The notes under the pieces: generated by a model | Databases searched by the model: none | What the model saw: only the letters and a program-made list of their open reading frames with translations | Told to the model about the DNA's origin: nothing | Assembly: GCA_009699575.1 (NCBI GenBank) | Contig: WLNY01000008.1 | Coordinates: forward strand, 1 to 64,000 | Reading direction: 5' to 3' | Source of the DNA: Actinomycetota bacterium | GTDB taxonomy: Bacteria > Actinomycetota > Actinomycetes > Nanopelagicales > Nanopelagicaceae | Length of the DNA: 64,000 nt | In this document: positions 46,098 to 53,827 of the stretch, piece by piece | Layout of the letters: each line of letters begins with the position of its first letter | How positions within the stretch are numbered: position 1 is the first letter of the stretch | Made by a program: the position numbers and the translations under genes

Positions 46098-47186
46098 CTA
46101 CAGGGACAGCGCTCTTCGGATGACTTCTCCCACTGCTTCGACTTCAACAAGAAAGCCGTCATGGCCAAAAGGTGAAGAAATAACGATGGCTGGCTGGGCA
46201 TGCGGAGCTAAATCTGCAATTTCAGCCTGTAAACGCGGTGGAAAAAGGCGATCTGTGTCGATTGATACAACGACAACGGGAATCTCAATAGATTCCAACG
46301 CTTTGGCTACTCCCCCGCGATCTCGGCCGATATCGTGTGAATTCATCGCCTCCGTCAAGATGATGTACGTATTGGCATCGAATCGTTTGGCTAATTTCTC
46401 GGCCTGATAATCAAGATAAGACTCCACTGCAAATCGTCCTGTGTCATCGCCTTGCAGCTGACGTCCAAATCGAACATCCATTTCGGCTTCCGTGCGATAG
46501 GTCAAATGAGCAATGCGCCTGGCGATACCCATGCCTTCAATCGGGCCGCGATCTTTATCGTAGTAATCGCCTCCAAAAAAGTATGGATCGCTGCGGATGG
46601 CTCGAATTTGAATCGAAGCGGTTCCGATTTGATCCCCCGTTGCAACCGCCGACGAACCGATGGTGCAAATCGCACCGACACGATCTGGGTATTGGACCGC
46701 CCATTCAAGAGCGCGCATTCCACCGAGAGATGGACCCACAGCCAGAAGATATTTCTTTATTCCCATGGCATCGGAAAACGCAATTTCAGCTTCGACCATG
46801 TCGCGAATTGTCAGTGAAGGAAAACGTGAGCCATATCGAGTGCCATCGGGGGCAACGCTAGATGGACCCGTGCTTCCTTGGCACCCGCCGATGACATTGG
46901 GGCAGATAATAAAATATTTATCAGAATCAAATGGCAATCCTGGACCCACCATTGATGGCCACCATCCAGGAACATCAGACCATCCAGTCATGGCGTGATT
47001 GACCAATATTGCATTATCTCGAGATGCATTTAACGTGCCCCATGTTTGATAGGCAATTGTTATCTCTTCAAGCGTTTCGCCGCTTTCTAGTAGCAAAGAG
47101 CCGATGGCAATAAATTCTCTGTCGCCTGGATCGTCACCATCGATCCATGCACCTGTTATATCTGGGTTCACAATAAAATCCTTCAT
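46098..47186 (-). CDS. metX: homoserine O-acetyltransferase
   Basis: About 362 residues; acetylates homoserine from acetyl-CoA, the entry step to methionine. Alpha/beta hydrolase with nucleophile in AVGPSLGGMRALEWA, preceded by NAILVNHAMTGWSDVPGWW and FIICPNVIGGCQGSTGPSS; C-terminal HDGFLVE gives the catalytic histidine. Start ATG 47186 chosen over the track's 47234, which lies inside the riboswitch. A SAM-IV riboswitch upstream shuts it off when S-adenosylmethionine is high. The specificity could be succinyl; sequence type favours acetyl. Confidence 0.92.
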   Translation of the reverse strand: MKDFIVNPDITGAWIDGDDPGDREFIAIGSLLLESGETLEEITIAYQTWGTLNASRDNAILVNHAMTGWSDVPGWWPSMVGPGLPFDSDKYFIICPNVIGGCQGSTGPSSVAPDGTRYGSRFPSLTIRDMVEAEIAFSDAMGIKKYLLAVGPSLGGMRALEWAVQYPDRVGAICTIGSSAVATGDQIGTASIQIRAIRSDPYFFGGDYYDKDRGPIEGMGIARRIAHLTYRTEAEMDVRFGRQLQGDDTGRFAVESYLDYQAEKLAKRFDANTYIILTEAMNSHDIGRDRGGVAKALESIEIPVVVVSIDTDRLFPPRLQAEIADLAPHAQPAIVISSPFGHDGFLVEVEAVGEVIRRALSL

Positions 47187-47199
47187 GCGCTTGCGCATC

Positions 47200-47295
47200 C
47201 ATCGCTGGCTGCACCGAGTCGTCACCCGGAGCACCCCGCCGCGGTGGAGGGTTGCCGTCTAGTAAGCCGGGGCTAGTACCTAGAACTCGTGACCT
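47200..47295 (-). promoter_or_regulatory. SAM-IV riboswitch upstream of metX
   Basis: On the minus strand the conserved order is visible: GGTCACGAG, TAGCCCCGGCTTACTA, GACGGCAACCCTCCACCGCGG, CGGGGTGCTCCGGGTGACGACTCGG. P1 forms between CACGAGT and ACTCGGTG. This matches the actinobacterial SAM-IV / SAM-I-IV aptamer, known before methionine genes. It ends about 15-25 nt before the metX start, so control is probably translational. Confidence 0.88.
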
Positions 47296-47301
47296 GATGC
47301 A

Positions 47302-47307
47302 AGCCTA
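47302..47307 (-). promoter_or_regulatory. -10 box of the SAM riboswitch transcript
   Basis: TAGGCT on the minus strand, 6 nt before the A that opens the aptamer. Confidence 0.45.
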
Positions 47308-47331
47308 GCAAGGTCTGTACAGATGCGAAAA

Positions 47332-47853
47332 TTATTCACCGAAGATCGCAGCGCACACCTTGGGATGGAGTTCAGAGCGCATTGCAGTAAAAGATGAGGC
47401 AGGCCAGTGGGCGCTAAAGACCCTGCGCAAAAGTAATGCCAGTGAATAACTAGGGTCATCATCTAGGGCTCTACGTAATGACTGTTCGGCTAGCGCATCT
47501 TCGCCTCGCTCATAACTCAGTGCGGCAAAAAGACAGGCAACCGGTGCGATGAAGTGCGGTGGCGCAAGATCGCTGAGTTCGCGCCACATCATCCAATAGG
47601 TATCAAGAGTTTGTGCGCTATGTGAGCCCAATCCAAAATCGCGCACCTGAATGTCAGATAAACGACCAATTACACGAGCTTTCAGTGCGAAATTCGTACA
47701 GGGCGTTGTGCTCATATATTCCCCAGCTAAATCAACTATTGATTTAGCCCCATCTTGTTGCATGGAGTTGAGGTCATCGCTCTGGCTATCGATTGCAAAG
47801 GATGAAACTTGATCATCGAAAGTTCCATCAAAATAGTTTAGGGCAGTTGTCAT
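47332..47853 (-). CDS. DUF4192-like protein, short form
   Basis: 173 residues. The C-terminal half (LAALSYERGEDALAEQSLRRALDDDPSYSLALLLRRV) resembles the end of actinobacterial DUF4192 proteins, which are usually about twice as long; the N-terminal half of that family is missing or unrecognisable. Function unknown. AGGAAA before the ATG; it follows the PKD protein by 10 bases. Confidence 0.55.
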   Translation of the reverse strand: MTTALNYFDGTFDDQVSSFAIDSQSDDLNSMQQDGAKSIVDLAGEYMSTTPCTNFALKARVIGRLSDIQVRDFGLGSHSAQTLDTYWMMWRELSDLAPPHFIAPVACLFAALSYERGEDALAEQSLRRALDDDPSYSLALLLRRVFSAHWPASSFTAMRSELHPKVCAAIFGE

Positions 47854-47863
47854 AAGAATTTCC

Positions 47864-48610
47864 TCAGTTCATAAAACGAGTAGGGGCGCTGACAACTTTG
47901 AGGGTTGTGACGCGAATTGTTTTGATGCGACCAGTAACTGCTCTGATGGTTCCGTTATTGCTCCATGTCCCGCCCCACGTTGCAAGGAGGGTGACTACAT
48001 ACGTTCCGGGTTGAAGATAGGCATGGCGAATTCCTCCATTGGGATAAGGGCCACCAGGATCTGTTGTGGATTGAACTCCTCCATCACCAAATGACCACGT
48101 AAAAGATGGGTGCAAGGTGACATCGACTACTTCACCAATGATGTTAAATCGTTGAACATAGGTCGTGGGTAAATCTGACCAAAAAAATACTGGCACTCTC
48201 ACAAGTGGTTCAAAATCAGGTTGATAAGCCACCCCACCAGTTGGTATCGCTTTCTCAAGTCGGTCAGCCAGAGAAATAATGGCTGACGTAGGTTTGGCAA
48301 TCTTTTTCTTCTTCATAGCCGGTTTTCTCACATATGGTTTGCGAACCACTGGTTTTTTAATAATTGGTTTCTTAACAACTGGTTTTTTGACCACAGGTTT
48401 CTTCACGATGATTTTCTTAGTGACAGGTTTCTTCACTGTTGTTGTCTTCTTGGCGCTTCCTTTCTTGCCGGTAATAATGATTTTGCCATCTTGAGTAAAT
48501 ACGTCAATGCAGGCGGTGGTTGCGCAATCAGTAGCCCCGCTTGCATGAGTAAGTGGCGCCGACGTGATGAGGAGTGAGGAGATGAGCAGGTATTTCATAG
48601 GTAGATTCAT
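47864..48610 (-). CDS. secreted PKD-domain protein with a lysine-rich repeat linker
   Basis: About 248 residues. Signal peptide (MKYLLISSLLITSAPLTHAS), a two-cysteine stretch (CATTACIDVF), then about 50 residues of KKPVV / KKPII repeats, and a C-terminal PKD-like domain (FTWSFGDGGVQSTTDPG, HAYLQPGTYVVTLLATW). Probably cell-wall associated, the basic repeat touching anionic polymers (inference). Start uncertain: TTG 48619, ATG 48610 or ATG 48598; TAGCCT lies eight bases before 48610. Confidence 0.72.
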   Translation of the reverse strand: MNLPMKYLLISSLLITSAPLTHASGATDCATTACIDVFTQDGKIIITGKKGSAKKTTTVKKPVTKKIIVKKPVVKKPVVKKPIIKKPVVRKPYVRKPAMKKKKIAKPTSAIISLADRLEKAIPTGGVAYQPDFEPLVRVPVFFWSDLPTTYVQRFNIIGEVVDVTLHPSFTWSFGDGGVQSTTDPGGPYPNGGIRHAYLQPGTYVVTLLATWGGTWSNNGTIRAVTGRIKTIRVTTLKVVSAPTRFMN

Positions 48611-48690
48611 AAGTCGCAAGGCTAAATATCTGTTGGAGGACGCATAAATTCGTGGTGCGAAGGTGTGGATAGATATGCCACTCTAGAACC

Positions 48691-49173
48691 ATGGTTGCGC
48701 GCGATGGAGATGGCTGGGTCGATTGCGACTGCGGCAATCGCCATTGGGGACTCCACGGCGCTGCTGGATTAATGATTATTCGGGACGCAACGATTTTGCT
48801 TCAGCACCGCGCACCGTGGGTGCATAACGGAGATACATGGGGTATTCCAGGTGGTGCTCGTGACTCTCACGAAACAATCATTGATGGCGCAATTCGCGAA
48901 GCAATTGAGGAAACTGGGATAGAACCAGAATTCCTCACCCCTCTTGTAATCCACGAAGATAATCATGGCAACTGGCGCTATGACACAGTGATTGCTCGCG
49001 CCACTAATAAACTCATTGCCCACGAAGTCAACGATGAATCACATGAAGTGCGTTGGGTGGAGATAGAAAAAATTGATGCAATGACGCTTCATCCGAGTTT
49101 CATTAAATCGTGGCCAGCAATAAAAGCCTTAATTGCCAATCTCGATGATCTGATCGACCCACTCCAACTGTAA
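48691..49173 (+). CDS. NUDIX hydrolase
   Basis: 160 residues with a complete Nudix box, GARDSHETIIDGAIREAIEETGI. The N-terminus (VDCDCGNRHWG) has CxC and a nearby histidine. MutT-like cleaning of the nucleotide pool is a fair guess; the substrate is unknown. The 3' end overlaps convergent hmuV by 45 bases. Confidence 0.85.
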   Translation: MVARDGDGWVDCDCGNRHWGLHGAAGLMIIRDATILLQHRAPWVHNGDTWGIPGGARDSHETIIDGAIREAIEETGIEPEFLTPLVIHEDNHGNWRYDTVIARATNKLIAHEVNDESHEVRWVEIEKIDAMTLHPSFIKSWPAIKALIANLDDLIDPLQL

Positions 49174-49728
49174 GCGTGGGATGTGAGCTACAAAAATAAT
49201 TGTTGAGCCGAGTTGGGCTAATTCTCGAAATACATCTTTAATAACTTCAACGCTGTGCGCATCTTGAGATGCCAACGGTTCATCGGCAATCAAAATCGGC
49301 GTTGACTGACTCAGGGCGCAGGCGATAGAGACACGCTGTTGTTCGCCCCCTGAAAGAGTGGAAACAAATCGGTTAGCTAGATTGTCAATCTCCAGCACTT
49401 CCAATGCAATTTGAACATCATCATGCGTGCCAGCCATTTCCAGAATTTCACGCACCGTGTAGGCAAGTGCGAATCTTTGACTTTGAGGCACAACAGCGCG
49501 CAATTGCGCAGCCTCTGTGATGCTCAGGTTTTCAAGTGGTGCGCCACCAATGGAAATTGATCCCGAAGCGATTGGAATATCTCCTGAGAGGGCTGCAATT
49601 AAAGAGCTTTTTCCAACACCATTGGGACCGATAATGGCAGTGATGTTTCCTGGGTGCGCCGTAAAAGAGATGTGCTCAATGACTGCAACACCATCTCGGT
49701 GGATACTTACATCTTTGACTTCGATCAT
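49129..49728 (-). CDS. hmuV: heme/iron ABC transporter ATP-binding protein
   Basis: About 199 residues, a single ABC domain: IIGPNGVGKSSLIAALSG, TLSGGEQQRVSIACALS, LIADEPLASQD. Start ATG 49728 overlaps the permease stop as ATGA; the track start is four residues upstream. With hmuU and hmuT it makes one importer of the FecCD/BtuCD type. Confidence 0.87.
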   Translation of the reverse strand: MIEVKDVSIHRDGVAVIEHISFTAHPGNITAIIGPNGVGKSSLIAALSGDIPIASGSISIGGAPLENLSITEAAQLRAVVPQSQRFALAYTVREILEMAGTHDDVQIALEVLEIDNLANRFVSTLSGGEQQRVSIACALSQSTPILIADEPLASQDAHSVEVIKDVFRELAQLGSTIIFVAHIPRLQLEWVDQIIEIGN

Positions 49729-50735
49729 GAAATTTTCCACACTGAACTTCGGGTACTTACAAGCGCAATCAACACTGGCGCGCCGATAAGTGAAGTCAAT
49801 AATCCGATAGGTAATTCATTAGGGCTTGCCACAGTGCGAGCTGCGGTATCGGCAGCGAGGACTATGGCAGCGCCGATAAGTGCGCCGTGAAACAACACAG
49901 TGCGATTGGTTGGACCATAGAGAAATCGCGCAATGTGCGGCGCAGCTAAACCAACAAAGGCAATCGATCCAACAGTGCTCACGGATGCACCGACGAGGAG
50001 TGAGAGAGCACCGAGAGCAACAAATCTGATGATGCGGGAATCAAACCCACGATGCCGTGCGGAGTCATCTCCAAGAGAGAGAACATCAAGTGAAGGCGCA
50101 ATTCGTGCAGCAATAATGAGTCCAGCTACAACGGATACCGCAAGAGCGATGAGATCTTTATTTGTAACAAGTGCCATAGACCCGAAGTTCCAAAAAGAAA
50201 GTGATCGGGCATCTGCTCGAGAGGCAATCGATGTTGCAACACCAACAACTGCTGCCAGCATTGCCGATACTGCGATTCCAACGATGACCAGAGTCATGCT
50301 TGACGCACTCGATCGACGCGATGCCAATGTGAAGGTAAGCATTGTTGCAAGAAATCCACCGAGGGCGCCGCACACGACAGCGCCGAATGAACCAATCGAT
50401 ACTGCGCCAACTAAAACTCCAAGTAACACCCCTGTTGCAGCTCCAGCCGATGTTCCAAGAATGGATGGCTCCGCTAATGGGTTGTTGCACGCGCCTTGCG
50501 CCATCACACCTGCTGCTCCAAGAGTCGCGCCAATAAGTAGCGCCGCAACTATGCGCGGAAAGCGAATATTCCAAATAATGTCGTGTCCGCTTTGGTCACT
50601 GTGTCGCATTGGATGAAGAAGCACGTTCCACACGTTATCGACGTGGGCTGCTCCGAGAGTAAAGGAAATAGAAATGAGCGCCAGCAAAATAGCGATGCTT
50701 ACAAATGCCCCTCGCCTACTGCTCACTCTATGCAT
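49725..50735 (-). CDS. hmuU: heme/iron ABC transporter permease (FecCD family)
   Basis: 336 residues, nine or ten membrane helices. FecCD signatures: RFPRIVAALLIGATLGAAG, GACNNPLAEPSILGTSAGAA, and SIAFVGLAAPHIARFLYGPTNR (coupling helix region). Sits between hmuT (1-base overlap) and hmuV (4-base overlap). Confidence 0.88.
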   Translation of the reverse strand: MHRVSSRRGAFVSIAILLALISISFTLGAAHVDNVWNVLLHPMRHSDQSGHDIIWNIRFPRIVAALLIGATLGAAGVMAQGACNNPLAEPSILGTSAGAATGVLLGVLVGAVSIGSFGAVVCGALGGFLATMLTFTLASRRSSASSMTLVIVGIAVSAMLAAVVGVATSIASRADARSLSFWNFGSMALVTNKDLIALAVSVVAGLIIAARIAPSLDVLSLGDDSARHRGFDSRIIRFVALGALSLLVGASVSTVGSIAFVGLAAPHIARFLYGPTNRTVLFHGALIGAAIVLAADTAARTVASPNELPIGLLTSLIGAPVLIALVSTRSSVWKIS

Positions 50736-51664
50736 TAGGCAGCTACCTTCATTATTTCTTTCGACAGAAGTGCAAGCATCGATGGAGTTCGCGGTCCAAA
50801 AGATAAGAGCAATGAATCATCAACTGCGATGATGCGAGAGTTCTTACCCGCATCCGTTTGACCCACGCCAGGTAATGCAACCAGACCTGTAACGCCTCCT
50901 ACTGATTCGAGTCCTTTTGTCATGACCAGAATGATTTCGGGATTAATTTGAGCAAGAGCTTCAGCAGTAAGAGTATTGAACGGATGAGGCATAACCTCGG
51001 CTCCCACATCACGGGCGCCAATAGCATCAAGTAAAGAATCTGCTCCAGACCCTGGGCCGCCCATAAGGTAAATAGAACTTGTTCCGCGAAGATATAAAAA
51101 GACCATGCGCGGTGCTTTTTTCATATGAACACTTGCTCGCTGAATCTCCGCTTGTATACGAGTATTGAGCGCTGTAGCGCCAGATGAAACACCGAGGGCG
51201 TCTCCGATTGCTAGTACTTTGGGAGAGATATCGACAAGAGTCCAGCTTTCAGGAATTTTTTTCACCGAGATTCCTGAAGCAACTATTTGATCAATCGCAC
51301 TTTGCGGTCCAGTCGATGCATCAATGAGGACAACATCGGGATGTGCAGCAATAATTTTTTCAGGAATTACTTGATGGCCTGAGGTGACGATAGGAACGGA
51401 GAGCAGTTGCGCATCAGTACTTGCAATGTCACGTCCTACGAGAATATTTTTTAATCCCAGGGCTGCAACAATCTCCGCTGCTCCGTTAGCCAATGCAATT
51501 ACTCGCTTACTCGTGGGAACCTCTAGAGATATTTCGTCTGCACTCAGTGTGACACTTGTGACATCACTATCGTGAATCTGAGCACTATCGACTCGAGGCT
51601 CTCCCCCGCACCCACTCAACACACACAGCATGAGCGTTGCAATGAGCAGATGCACTTTCCTCAT
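50735..51664 (-). CDS. hmuT: heme-binding ABC transporter lipoprotein (HmuT type)
   Basis: 309 residues. Lipoprotein signal with lipobox LSGC at about residue 19. PeripBP helical-backbone domain: KRVIALANGAAEIVAALGL, PDVVLIDAS, and the HmuT-like tract YLRGTSSIYLMGGPGSGADSLLDAIGA...TKGLESVGGVTGLVALPG. That tract is characteristic of hemin rather than siderophore or B12 receptors. Divergent from two secreted neocarzinostatin-like genes. Confidence 0.85.
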   Translation of the reverse strand: MRKVHLLIATLMLCVLSGCGGEPRVDSAQIHDSDVTSVTLSADEISLEVPTSKRVIALANGAAEIVAALGLKNILVGRDIASTDAQLLSVPIVTSGHQVIPEKIIAAHPDVVLIDASTGPQSAIDQIVASGISVKKIPESWTLVDISPKVLAIGDALGVSSGATALNTRIQAEIQRASVHMKKAPRMVFLYLRGTSSIYLMGGPGSGADSLLDAIGARDVGAEVMPHPFNTLTAEALAQINPEIILVMTKGLESVGGVTGLVALPGVGQTDAGKNSRIIAVDDSLLLSFGPRTPSMLALLSKEIMKVAA

Positions 51665-51688
51665 GTTTCTATTCTCTCAGCGATTTAG

Positions 51689-51713
51689 CCGACATGTATC
51701 ACTGTGTTGTCGG
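51689..51713. promoter_or_regulatory. inverted repeat between hmuT and the secreted-protein genes
   Basis: CCGACA-N13-TGTCGG in the 86-bp divergent gap. Position suits an operator for both directions, but it matches neither the DtxR nor the Fur consensus I know. Confidence 0.35.
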
Positions 51714-51750
51714 ATAAGGCCATCGGGTCCGCGTTCTACTGTTATGAACT

Positions 51751-52254
51751 ATGAGGGCGAGAAATGTGGCAGTAGTTATTTGCGTATTTCTTCTCTTCTC
51801 CTGCGCAGAAGCACACGCGTCATCACGGAAAAGTATTTCCGGACCTGCAGGGCAAGTACTTGCTGCGTCGAAAACTCTCGTCACCAATGGAGCGCGAGTC
51901 AAAGTAACAGGTGAGAATTTTGATGAGACCGTTGGAATTTATCTTGGGTTTTGCGTAGTACCCAAAAAAGGATCTGCGCCAACTCCCTGCGGTGGCGGAA
52001 TAAATAAATCTGGAATTGCAAATGCCTCGTACTGGATTTCTTCCAATCCACCACCCTATGGAGTCGGGCTTGCTCTTCCCTTTATTGCCGGAGGTCGTTT
52101 TCAGGCCACTCTGACAATCCTTCGAAAAATTGGAAAATTTGATTGCGCGAAAGTGAAGTGCGCAATTACGGTTCGAGCCGATCACACTCGAAGTGATGAT
52201 CGAAGTTTTGACTTGTTTATCCCTATGAATTTTTCTAAGACCCCAACGAAATAA
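51751..52254 (+). CDS. secreted neocarzinostatin-fold protein
   Basis: 167 residues with a signal peptide (MRARNVAVVICVFLLFSCAEAHA; LFSC could also be a lipobox). The mature part has the neocarzinostatin layout: VTNGARVKVTGENFDETVGIY, cysteine pair C-x12-C (FCVVPKK...TPC), FQATLTILR, then a tight pair DCAKVKC (C-x4-C, as DCTTAAC in neocarzinostatin) and a closing strand FDLFIPMNF. Members bind a chromophore in an Ig-like barrel. Next to the heme importer, a heme-binding role is an inference. TACTGT lies eight bases before the ATG. Confidence 0.68.
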   Translation: MRARNVAVVICVFLLFSCAEAHASSRKSISGPAGQVLAASKTLVTNGARVKVTGENFDETVGIYLGFCVVPKKGSAPTPCGGGINKSGIANASYWISSNPPPYGVGLALPFIAGGRFQATLTILRKIGKFDCAKVKCAITVRADHTRSDDRSFDLFIPMNFSKTPTK

Positions 52255-52267
52255 GGAAGTACACACT

Positions 52268-53236
52268 ATGAAACCAATAGCTCGCATCACTGCAATAGCA
52301 GCAGTTCTTGCTCTTCTACTCTCCCCCATCAGCGCTGACGCGATGACAACTTTCAATGGTGGCCCATTGACCAATCTTGATCCCACCACTGCAACTGTCC
52401 ATATTGCTTTATCAAATTTCTCAACTAAAGGTGGCCTCTACATTCAAGAGTGCGTGGCTGGCGTTGATGGTGCTCGTCCATCTATGTGCAACAAGGCTGC
52501 CGAGCTCTGGATTTCAAATGATTCGCATGCTTCTTTTGCACCTACTGCTGACATCATCTTTAAACCACAAGCGATGTTTACATCTGGAACAACGGCCGTT
52601 GATTGCCGAGTTTCCATGTGCGGAGCTTTCTTGCGCTTTGATCACACCGTGCAGGGTGATACATCTGAGGATCAATTCATTGCGCTGACCTTTAAAGCAG
52701 GTGGCGTTGTGGTGCCAACACTTCCAACAGATGAAATCACCGCAACTCTTGGTGGGGCAACTTTAAGTACTCGCACGCCGGTGGAATTTGCCTATCGTTC
52801 TCCCGCCTTAATCATTGCGACATCCAAAGCGGGCGCACCATTGACTTATGCCTCCCTTGCTCCTGAATGCGCACTTGATGGCACTCGTGTCACAGCGCTC
52901 AAGGGAAGTGGATATTGCGATATTGCACTGACTTCTGCTGGAACATCCAGTGCTGCCGGTGTCACCGCACATTTTCCATTGAAATTAATTCCGGGTAACC
53001 AAACGATTATTGCCAAGGCAATGCCAACTACATTGAAAGCAAAAAGGAGCGCAGTGCTCTCCAAAAAGACAACCTTTGGCGCTTCAATTAAATACAGCGC
53101 CAGCGGAGCATGCGTTGTTAAAGGCAATACTCTTCGCGGAGTTCGCGTTGGTACATGCACACTCAAAGCCAGTGCTCCAGCAAAAGCTGGCATGTGGAAC
53201 AGTATTGAAAATACTTACAGAATAAGTATTAAGTAG
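52268..53236 (+). CDS. secreted neocarzinostatin-fold protein with C-terminal surface domains
   Basis: 322 residues; signal peptide ending near ISADA. Residues about 30-145 repeat the pattern of the previous gene: VHIALSNFSTKGGLYIQECV...MC (C-x12-C), DCRVSMC (C-x4-C), FLRFDHT, DQFIALTF. The rest holds beta-rich segments each with a cysteine pair (CALDG...YC, CVVKGNTLRGVRVGTC). No membrane anchor seen. AAGGAAG before the ATG, 13 bases after the previous stop: one operon. Paralogy with its neighbour is visible by eye. Confidence 0.65.
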   Translation: MKPIARITAIAAVLALLLSPISADAMTTFNGGPLTNLDPTTATVHIALSNFSTKGGLYIQECVAGVDGARPSMCNKAAELWISNDSHASFAPTADIIFKPQAMFTSGTTAVDCRVSMCGAFLRFDHTVQGDTSEDQFIALTFKAGGVVVPTLPTDEITATLGGATLSTRTPVEFAYRSPALIIATSKAGAPLTYASLAPECALDGTRVTALKGSGYCDIALTSAGTSSAAGVTAHFPLKLIPGNQTIIAKAMPTTLKAKRSAVLSKKTTFGASIKYSASGACVVKGNTLRGVRVGTCTLKASAPAKAGMWNSIENTYRISIK

Positions 53237-53238
53237 GT

Positions 53239-53823
53239 CTAAGAAACGAGTGCTCGCAGGCCGTTGATGCAAAAGGTTGTTGTTGTTGTAATTTCAACCT
53301 GGGCATCGCGGCCTGCTTCAATCCTCTTTGTAGCAGCATCCGTAATGCTTTGAATAAATGCTAGGGCTTGATCGATATCTACAACTCCTGCTTGGACCAA
53401 ACTATTTTTTAACGGGGCCAGTAGGGCGCGGTGCGCCTGACCAATTGCCATCGCCCGATTTGCGGGAGTCGATGTTGCATTGAGTGCTTTAGCAAGCAGA
53501 TGTCGCCCATCGGAAATATATGTCAGCGCTGCTTCAATCCATGCCTGGATGCAGGAGAAAGGCTCTGTGCACTCTTTCACGGCATCTTTTAAGATCAGTG
53601 CAAAGCCGTGAAGTTCTTCGATGACAAGATCTGCAGTGAGTTCGGCGCTACTTCCAAAATATTCATAGACCGATGTACGAGAAAGTCCCGCGCGAGTGGC
53701 AACAGCTGCCACAGTAATTGCAGCGCCCCCTGATTCAAGTGCAATGCTTGATGCGGCTTCAATCAGCTGGGCGCGACGCCAATCCCTGTGAGATGCAAGG
53801 TCTGAAGTTTCTATGCGCGGCAT
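53239..53823 (-). CDS. TetR/AcrR family transcriptional regulator
   Basis: 194 residues. HTH: RRAQLIEAASSIALESGGAAITVAAVATRAGLSRTSVYEYFGSSAEL. It begins four bases after the dinG stop, so it is in that transcript; its 3' end meets the convergent secreted-protein gene. Target unknown. Confidence 0.85.
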   Translation of the reverse strand: MPRIETSDLASHRDWRRAQLIEAASSIALESGGAAITVAAVATRAGLSRTSVYEYFGSSAELTADLVIEELHGFALILKDAVKECTEPFSCIQAWIEAALTYISDGRHLLAKALNATSTPANRAMAIGQAHRALLAPLKNSLVQAGVVDIDQALAFIQSITDAATKRIEAGRDAQVEITTTTTFCINGLRALVS

Positions 53824-53827
53824 GAGA

